A DNA stretch of 38,126 bases from Ruminococcus sp. (lineage in GTDB: Bacteria; Bacillota; Clostridia; Oscillospirales; Ruminococcaceae), in NCBI GenBank assembly GCA_017461395.1, contig JAFTYF010000029.1:1-38126 (forward strand), in the 5' to 3' direction. The notes under the pieces are model-generated. The model made no database searches and was not told where the DNA came from. It was given only the letters and a program-made list of their open reading frames with translations. The number at the start of each line of letters is the position of its first letter. Position 1 is the stretch's first letter. Shown here piece after piece: positions 33,460 through 38,126 of this stretch. Made by a program: the position numbers and the translations under genes.

Positions 33460-33732
33460 TTACTTTTCCAATTCGCTTTCAACTTCCTCGAGATACTTTT
33501 CAAGTTCTTCGATAGTAACGCCTTTTTCCTGAAAAATATCGCCCTCATTCACACGGAGAAGCTTTTCTCTGAGATCAAGCATCTTTTTACGCCGCATATA
33601 CGCATCAGCGTTCATGACCACAAGATCAGGGCTTCCGGACCTGACAATTCTCGCAGGCTCTGAGGTTATCTCGCAAAGTCTTGCAAACAGTTCGTAATTA
33701 TTGCTGAAATCTTCTTGTTTTATACTTATCAT
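33460..33732 (-). CDS. Phd/YefM-type antitoxin, no toxin adjacent
   Basis: A 90-aa protein resembling Phd/YefM type II antitoxins. An N-terminal DNA-binding part (ISIKQEDFSNNYELFARL, then PARIVRSGSPDLVVMNADAY) is followed by a charged C-terminal helix that would bind a toxin. The ATG at 33732 is preceded by AAAGGAGT; a longer start at 33750 would contain that ribosome binding site. No RelE/ParE/Doc-type frame lies on either side. It may act as a lone regulator or be a remnant of a toxin-antitoxin pair. It has its own promoter. Confidence 0.75.
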   Translation of the reverse strand: MISIKQEDFSNNYELFARLCEITSEPARIVRSGSPDLVVMNADAYMRRKKMLDLREKLLRVNEGDIFQEKGVTIEELEKYLEEVESELEK

Positions 33733-33794
33733 GTTATGCACTCCTTTCAAAAGACGCTATGTGTATTTGACAGATATTTGCACAATATAGTATT

Positions 33795-33823
33795 ATTTTA
33801 ACTCAATTTATATAAAATGTCAA
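33795..33823 (-). promoter_or_regulatory. Promoter of the antitoxin gene
   Basis: On the minus strand TTGACA (33818-33823), a 17-nt spacer and TAAAAT (33795-33800), about 62 nt before the start codon. Confidence 0.7.
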
Positions 33824-33884
33824 CGATTTTTTTATAAATAATAGCTGTCAAGTATGAATAAATTGTAAACATTCTTTTGCACAC

Positions 33885-33914
33885 TTGATTTTTTCATTCA
33901 AAAGTTATATAATA
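33885..33914 (+). promoter_or_regulatory. Promoter of htpG
   Basis: TTGATT (33885-33890), an 18-nt spacer and TATAAT (33909-33914). The CIRCE operator begins 5 nt after the -10 box and covers the expected transcription start. Confidence 0.75.
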
Positions 33915-33918
33915 CTTT

Positions 33919-33945
33919 TAGCACTCAATGATTGAGAGTGCTAAA
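33919..33945 (+). promoter_or_regulatory. CIRCE element (HrcA operator)
   Basis: The perfect consensus TTAGCACTC, nine bases, GAGTGCTAA, just downstream of the htpG -10 box. HrcA bound here would block initiation until heat shock titrates GroEL. A clear case of the known element. Confidence 0.97.
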
Positions 33946-34009
33946 AGTGCTTTGCATCTTCCGCCTGCATATCAGGCAGATATATTAAACTATGAAAGGA
34001 TCGTTTAAA

Positions 34010-35914
34010 ATGGAAACAAAACAGTTCAAGGCTGAATCTAAAAAACTTCTCGAAATGATGATTCACTCGATCTATACTCACAAGGAAATTTTCCTCAGAG
34101 AGCTTATCTCCAATGCCAGTGACGCTATCGACAAGCTCTATTTCAAATCCCTTACAGATGATAAGGTAGGTCTTAACAAGGATGATTTCGCTATATGGCT
34201 CTCTGTTGACAGAGAAGGCAACAGACTTAAAATTTCCGACAACGGCATCGGTATGACCGCTGAGGAGCTTGAATCTCACCTCGGAACAATCGCAGAAAGC
34301 GGCTCTCTTAAATTCAAGAGCGAAAACAAGCTCGATGAAGATAATCAGATCATCGGTCAGTTCGGTGTAGGCTTCTACTCTGCTTTCATGGTAGCTAAAA
34401 AAGTTACTGTAATTTCAAAGGCTTACGGCAGCGACAAGGCTTATCAGTGGGAATCTGAGGGCGTTGACGGCTATACTATCACTGAGGCTGACAAGAAATC
34501 CGTTGGTACAGATATTATCCTTGAACTTCTTCCTGATTCTGAGGATGAAGATTACTCCGGCTTCCTCGATCAGTACAGACTGAAATCTCTCGTTAAGAAG
34601 TACTCTGATTACATCCGCTTCCCCATTAAAATGGAGGTTACTCACAGCCGTCCTATGGAAATGTCCGACGAGGACAAAGAAGCAGGAAAAACTCCGGAAT
34701 ACGAGGAATATCTTGAAATCGAGACTCTCAACAGCATGGTTCCTCTCTGGAAAAAGAACAAAACTGAGCTTAAGGAAGAAGATTACAAGCACTTCTATAC
34801 AGAAAAATTCTTTGATTACAATGCGCCCCTTAAATACTCACACGTCAAGAACGAGGGAAATGCAAACTACAATGCTCTGCTCTATATCCCTTCAAAGGCT
34901 CCCTACGACTACTACTCAAAGGAATACGAAAAGGGACTTCAGCTCTACTCAAACGGCGTTCTCATTATGGATAAGTGCTCTGATCTTCTCCCCGATTATT
35001 TCAGCTTCGTAAGAGGTCTTGTAGATTCCGAGGATCTTTCACTTAACATCTCCCGTGAAATGCTCCAGCACGACAGACAGCTCAAGGTGATCGCTAAGAG
35101 CATCGAAAAAACTATCAGCAGCGAACTCAAAAAAATGCTCAAGAACGAGCGTGAAAAATATGAGGAATTCTGGAAGGCATTCGGTCTCCAGATGAAGTAC
35201 GGCATATACAGCGATTTTGGCATGAACAAGGAAAAGCTTCAGGATCTGCTGCTGTTCACTTCCTCCAACGACAGCAAACTTGTTACACTTGATGAATATG
35301 TGACAGCTATGCGTGAGGATCAGAAATACATCTACTATGCAACCGGCGAAAGCGTCGCAAGAATCAGCCAGCTTCCTCAGACAGAACTTGTAAAGGATAA
35401 CGGCTTTGAGATCCTCTATCTCACTGACAATATTGACGAGTTTGCAGTAAAGTCAATCGGCAAGTACAAGGACAAGGAATTCAGATCTGTTTCTGCAGAC
35501 GATCTCGGACTTGAATCTCCCGAAAAGAAGGAAGAACTCAAAGCTAAGGAAGAAGAAGCTTCCGGAATGCTCGAAGATATCACAAAGGCTCTTGACGGCA
35601 AGGTAACTAAGGTCATTCTTTCTCAGAGACTTAAAACTCATCCCGTATGCCTCACAAGCAAGGGTGAAATTTCCCTTGAAATGGAAAAAGTTCTCAACGC
35701 AATGCCTACTGATCAGAAGGTTTATGCGCAGAAGGTTCTTGAAATCAACCCTGAACATGAGATTTTTGAAAAGCTTACTGCTGTAAAGGAATCCGGCGAC
35801 GCTGACAAGCTCGGAAAATACGCAAAGCTTCTCTACGATCAGGCTCTCCTTATTGAGGGAATCAACATCGAAAACCCCGTCGAATTCTCAAATCTCATCT
35901 GCGAGCTTATGTAA
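34010..35914 (+). CDS. htpG: Hsp90 chaperone HtpG
   Basis: ATP-dependent chaperone of 634 aa, the normal HtpG length. The GHKL ATPase domain has [19 protein letters not shown] and [13 protein letters not shown]. The middle domain includes the conserved [15 protein letters not shown] stretch, and the C-terminal dimerisation domain follows. The ATG at 34010 has AAAGGAT about 10 nt upstream; an in-frame ATG 18 bases earlier contains that site. Control by CIRCE predicts HrcA regulation with groEL and dnaK. In Bacillus subtilis htpG lacks CIRCE, so this is a difference in regulation. Confidence 0.96.
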   Translation: METKQFKAESKKLLEMMIHSIYTHKEIFLRELISNASDAIDKLYFKSLTDDKVGLNKDDFAIWLSVDREGNRLKISDNGIGMTAEELESHLGTIAESGSLKFKSENKLDEDNQIIGQFGVGFYSAFMVAKKVTVISKAYGSDKAYQWESEGVDGYTITEADKKSVGTDIILELLPDSEDEDYSGFLDQYRLKSLVKKYSDYIRFPIKMEVTHSRPMEMSDEDKEAGKTPEYEEYLEIETLNSMVPLWKKNKTELKEEDYKHFYTEKFFDYNAPLKYSHVKNEGNANYNALLYIPSKAPYDYYSKEYEKGLQLYSNGVLIMDKCSDLLPDYFSFVRGLVDSEDLSLNISREMLQHDRQLKVIAKSIEKTISSELKKMLKNEREKYEEFWKAFGLQMKYGIYSDFGMNKEKLQDLLLFTSSNDSKLVTLDEYVTAMREDQKYIYYATGESVARISQLPQTELVKDNGFEILYLTDNIDEFAVKSIGKYKDKEFRSVSADDLGLESPEKKEELKAKEEEASGMLEDITKALDGKVTKVILSQRLKTHPVCLTSKGEISLEMEKVLNAMPTDQKVYAQKVLEINPEHEIFEKLTAVKESGDADKLGKYAKLLYDQALLIEGINIENPVEFSNLICELM

Positions 35915-35924
35915 TCATATAATG

Positions 35925-35955
35925 ACACCGCACAGAATCCGTGCGGTGTTTTTTG
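35925..35955 (+). terminator. Terminator of htpG
   Basis: Nine-base arms ACACCGCAC and GTGCGGTGT with a 7-nt loop, followed by TTTTTG. A clear intrinsic terminator. Confidence 0.93.
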
Positions 35956-36014
35956 TATAATCCCCTATAAACCGGAAAAAATAATGATACCGTTTTTTTC
36001 GAAAGGAGTCTTTT

Positions 36015-36245
36015 ATGGTAGAATTATATGGTTCCGATACCTGTCTGTGGTGCAGAAAAACAAAGGATTATCTGAATTCAAAGGGCGTAAGGTTCAGAAC
36101 AAAAAGCATTACCGATCCCGATAACGCACACCGTGCCTTTACGCTGACCGGACAGCAGACCGTTCCCATAACCGTTATCGGCAGAACGGCAGTTGTAGGT
36201 TTTGATCCCGACGCTATCGACAGAGCACTGAATATGACGAAATAA
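36015..36245 (+). CDS. Glutaredoxin-like (NrdH type) protein
   Basis: A 76-aa thiol-disulfide protein of the glutaredoxin/NrdH fold. The active site is C-L-W-C (Cys10 and Cys13), followed by the TVP cis-proline motif (QQTVPITV) and the VVGFD segment that supports substrate binding. It could reduce ribonucleotide reductase or other cytoplasmic proteins. No nrd gene is nearby. GAAAGGAG precedes the ATG. It stands alone between two hairpins. Confidence 0.88.
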   Translation: MVELYGSDTCLWCRKTKDYLNSKGVRFRTKSITDPDNAHRAFTLTGQQTVPITVIGRTAVVGFDPDAIDRALNMTK

Positions 36246-36278
36246 AAAGCAAGGACACGGTATGCCGTGTCCCTACTT
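36246..36278. terminator. Terminator between glutaredoxin and HTH genes
   Basis: Arms GGACACGG (36253-36260) and CCGTGTCC (36265-36272) with loop TATG. The minus-strand side runs into TTGCTTTTTATTT, so it best serves the HTH gene. The plus-strand tail is weaker. Confidence 0.75.
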
Positions 36279-36280
36279 CT

Positions 36281-36499
36281 TTATAAAGTTTCCTCATCAT
36301 CATTGAATTCAAGTATATCTCCCGGCTGGCAGTCGAGAGCCTTACAGATAGCGTTAAGCGTTGAAAATCTGATAGCGCTGACCTTTCCGGTCTTTAGTTT
36401 TGACAGATTGACATTACTCACGCCGACACGCTCACTCAGCTCATTGAGGCTGATTTTTCTATCCGCCATTACACGGTCAAGTCTTAAAATTATCGACAT
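36281..36499 (-). CDS. XRE/YozG-type HTH regulator
   Basis: A 72-aa helix-turn-helix protein, little more than the DNA-binding domain: MADRKISLNELSERVGVSNVNLSKLKTG, then an IRFSTLNAICKALDCQPGDIL helix pair. It resembles YozG-type regulators that are paired with DUF2975 membrane proteins in Firmicutes, as here. The ATG at 36499 is preceded by GAGGTGACT, and the DUF2975 stop lies 7 nt upstream. It probably controls its own operon, though no operator was found. Confidence 0.88.
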   Translation of the reverse strand: MSIILRLDRVMADRKISLNELSERVGVSNVNLSKLKTGKVSAIRFSTLNAICKALDCQPGDILEFNDDEETL

Positions 36500-36506
36500 A
36501 GTCACC

Positions 36507-37166
36507 TCACAATGTTTCGTCGGATTCCTGCTGAAGCTGTGCACCGTACTTGAATATCGAAATAAACAACAGAACAATAAATACGACAAATACCGCAGCA
36601 ATTCCGCTGATACCTCCTAACAGAAGTACTATGCCTGCCCATACGGCAAGAGCTATTCCGAATCCCTTCATTCTCCTGAGTACTTCTTCCTCAAACGGTG
36701 AGTTGCAGTTTTCGAGAGCGATTGCAAGCTTCTTTGCATAGGAAAGAGCAATCAGGACACATACAAGAAATAGTTCAGCTGCAAAAGCACTTATAATTGC
36801 CATAAGCTTTATCTGTTTTACTGAAAGTTCTTTTATCTCTCCTTCAAAACTCACAACACGGTTATCATCTGCGTCTCTTTCTTCGTTTACAAGCCATTTT
36901 ATGTTCATTCCCCAGAATTTTGCATCAAGATCAGTTTCTTCAAAACGAAGATCCACTATTTCTTCAAGAAATTTATTATCCTCAACGATTATCTGTGCAT
37001 AACCCGATCCTGTCGCCTTCAGAGTATCATTCGGAATCATCATAACCATAGCACCGGCGATTAGCACGATGACAAGTCCGATAACAACAATGACACGCAT
37101 AATATTAATAAATATACGGCTTATTTTTCCAAGCTTGTTGATTTTTGCTACGTTTTCGTTTTTCAT
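36507..37166 (-). CDS. DUF2975-type membrane protein
   Basis: A 219-aa protein with four hydrophobic helices (about residues 16-45, 118-147, 166-188 and 190-212). An unusually large soluble loop of about 70 residues lies between helices 1 and 2, predicted outside. DUF2975 proteins typically carry four helices and sit beside a small XRE regulator, and that arrangement is seen here. The start at 37166 is preceded by AAAGGAG and about 28 residues shorter than the longest frame. Function unknown; sensing or membrane homeostasis is possible. Confidence 0.8.
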   Translation of the reverse strand: MKNENVAKINKLGKISRIFINIMRVIVVIGLVIVLIAGAMVMMIPNDTLKATGSGYAQIIVEDNKFLEEIVDLRFEETDLDAKFWGMNIKWLVNEERDADDNRVVSFEGEIKELSVKQIKLMAIISAFAAELFLVCVLIALSYAKKLAIALENCNSPFEEEVLRRMKGFGIALAVWAGIVLLLGGISGIAAVFVVFIVLLFISIFKYGAQLQQESDETL

Positions 37167-37218
37167 AATAAAATCTCCTTTAAAATCATTTTTGCACCTC
37201 TGTGCTTTCCATGATTGT

Positions 37219-37247
37219 ATTATAGCAGAAGATTTACCGAATGTCAA
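37219..37247 (-). promoter_or_regulatory. Consensus promoter of DUF2975-HTH pair
   Basis: On the minus strand TTGACA (37242-37247), a 17-nt spacer and TATAAT (37219-37224). The -35 hexamer contains the TGA stop codon of the upstream Nudix-like gene, so this promoter overlaps that gene's end. Confidence 0.9.
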
Positions 37248-37615
37248 CTCTCGTAAAGGTCTACATTGTATTCGTCCTTCTCTGAAATTACATAGTCCCA
37301 GAGCTTTGAAACCTCTACATTCGTAACCTCGCCCTTTACATTACCTGTATTGTAATGCTCGAACTTTCTCTTGAGCACGAACACATGCTCACCCTCAACT
37401 CTGCCCGGTAAAAGCACTAAATCCGACTTCTGTACACGCTCCGAAATCTGTCTTGTTGCAATTCGAAATGCTGCGTCAACCGGCTCCTCACCCTCAACAA
37501 TTCTTCCCTTGCACATTGCACCGAACTTTCCGCCTGATAACGGCTTTCTCAAATATACCTTAAAACCTTCCGAGCCCCATGATACTACCCATAAATGAAC
37601 TAATTCTCCTACCAT
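37244..37615 (-). CDS. Nudix-fold-like protein without an intact Nudix box
   Basis: A 123-aa protein. The segment around residues 36-58 (CKGRIVEGEEPVDAAFRIA) has the spacing and look of a Nudix box, but the required REUXEEXGU catalytic residues are not present: it reads ATRQISERV. The surroundings (LVHLWVVSW, VYLRKP) fit Nudix strands. It may be a non-catalytic Nudix-like binding protein, or a different fold. AGGAAAG precedes the ATG. It starts 24 nt after the amylase gene and is likely co-transcribed with it. Confidence 0.6.
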   Translation of the reverse strand: MVGELVHLWVVSWGSEGFKVYLRKPLSGGKFGAMCKGRIVEGEEPVDAAFRIATRQISERVQKSDLVLLPGRVEGEHVFVLKRKFEHYNTGNVKGEVTNVEVSKLWDYVISEKDEYNVDLYES

Positions 37616-37639
37616 TTTTCTTTCCTGCCTTTCTTGTAT

Positions 37640-38126
37640 TTAAAATCTTTTATTTACTTTATATACCTTAATCCAACGTAATGGAACACTCAATCTGAAA
37701 ATTCCATCCGTGGATTCAAATTTTTCACTGTCGGCACTTACACACTCTATCTCGTGTACGCCGTATTTTGCCACGTCAAGTCTTATATTTACCGCATCGT
37801 TTCCGCAGTTTGCCGCTACTACAAACATATCATTATCATAATAACGCACAAACCCATAAACCGAACCTTCGGTATATACGCTTTCAAACTCACCAAGCGA
37901 AAACGCCTTTGAGCTGTTACGCAGTGTTATCATATTCTTGTATCGCTCACGTACTCTGCCGTCGGGGTCAATCTCATCAACTCTGTCCCACGGCATACAC
38001 ATTCTGCAAAACGGGTCGCCATAACCCTGTACGCCGATTTCATCGCCGTAGAATATGCACGGGACTCCGGGCAAGGTCATGAGCAGTCCCATAACCAGAG
38101 TTGCTCTGTCCTGTGCAACCTCCAGC
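37640..38126 (-). CDS. GH13 alpha-amylase family enzyme, C-terminal part only
   Basis: The gene runs off the right edge; only its last 161 codons are in the window. Visible are the end of the TIM barrel, PGVPCIFYGDEIGVQGYGD, then MPWDR and the RNSSKAFSLGEFESVY segment, and a beta-sandwich C domain. Residues PCIFYGDEIG and MPWD are typical of neopullulanase/cyclomaltodextrinase-like GH13 enzymes, which cut alpha-glucans such as starch or pullulan products. The catalytic residues lie outside the window. The reading frame stays open to the edge without a stop. Confidence 0.88.
   Translation of the reverse strand, partial: LEVAQDRATLVMGLLMTLPGVPCIFYGDEIGVQGYGDPFCRMCMPWDRVDEIDPDGRVRERYKNMITLRNSSKAFSLGEFESVYTEGSVYGFVRYYDNDMFVVAANCGNDAVNIRLDVAKYGVHEIECVSADSEKFESTDGIFRLSVPLRWIKVYKVNKRF

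Overview
The window most likely comes from a cellulosome-producing Ruminococcus (Oscillospiraceae, Firmicutes) close to R. flavefaciens. The main reasons are a GH48 exocellulase that ends in a dockerin module, a Bacillus/Clostridium-type gmk-rpoZ-priA-def-fmt-rsmB-rlmN-prpC-prkC-rsgA-thiN-spoVM operon, a CIRCE heat-shock operator, and many TTGACA-17-TATAAT promoters. There is no phage, insertion sequence, CRISPR, rRNA or tRNA. Assignments rest on reading motifs in the translated sequence; no database search was run.

Layout. 1-3088 (minus strand): asparagine synthetase asnB and a DUF4317 protein. 3404-5599 (plus): a GHL10-type lipoprotein and a cysK-family gene. 5644-12938 (minus): apparently one long transcription unit, comprising a gliding-type ABC transporter (ATPase, permease, GldG-like subunit), a DUF4340 protein, a membrane-anchored protein with a possible BECR-type nuclease-like domain, and uvrC. 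12939-13475 is a long promoter and leader region for the GH48-dockerin gene (13476-15962). 16106-29731 (plus) is the housekeeping operon yicC-remA-gmk-rpoZ-priA-def-fmt-yugP-rsmB-rlmN-prpC-prkC-rsgA-thiN-spoVM, with many genes overlapping or only a few bases apart. 29927-32366: purA and a four-TM protein carrying repeated APVLDD motifs. 32417-33732 (minus): a 54-aa membrane protein, PspA and a solitary Phd/YefM antitoxin. 34010-36245 (plus): htpG behind a perfect CIRCE element, and a glutaredoxin. 36281-38126 (minus): an HTH/DUF2975 pair, a degenerate Nudix-like protein and the C-terminal end of a GH13 amylase running off the edge.

How the genes fit together. The central operon links RNA and nucleotide metabolism (gmk, rpoZ), replication restart (priA), initiator-Met formylation and deformylation (fmt, def), ribosome maturation (rsmB, rlmN, rsgA) and PASTA-kinase/PP2C signalling (prkC, prpC), and it ends in the sporulation micro-gene spoVM. 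Compared with Bacillus subtilis, coaBC and rpe are absent and a yugP-type protease is inserted. The GH48 gene has its own canonical promoter, a structured leader of about 140 nt and a strong terminator, as expected for a highly expressed cellulase.

Most notable observations: fmt is interrupted by a single in-frame TGA at a position that is often Trp in clostridial homologues, which separates its catalytic residues; the GHL10 lipoprotein appears to be frameshifted at its very end; a 28-aa SpoVM and a 54-aa PspA-linked membrane protein are easily missed; and several multi-gene or domain arrangements (the Gld-like cluster with the BECR-like gene, the APVLDD repeat protein, the proline-rich tail on PrkC) lack an assigned function.
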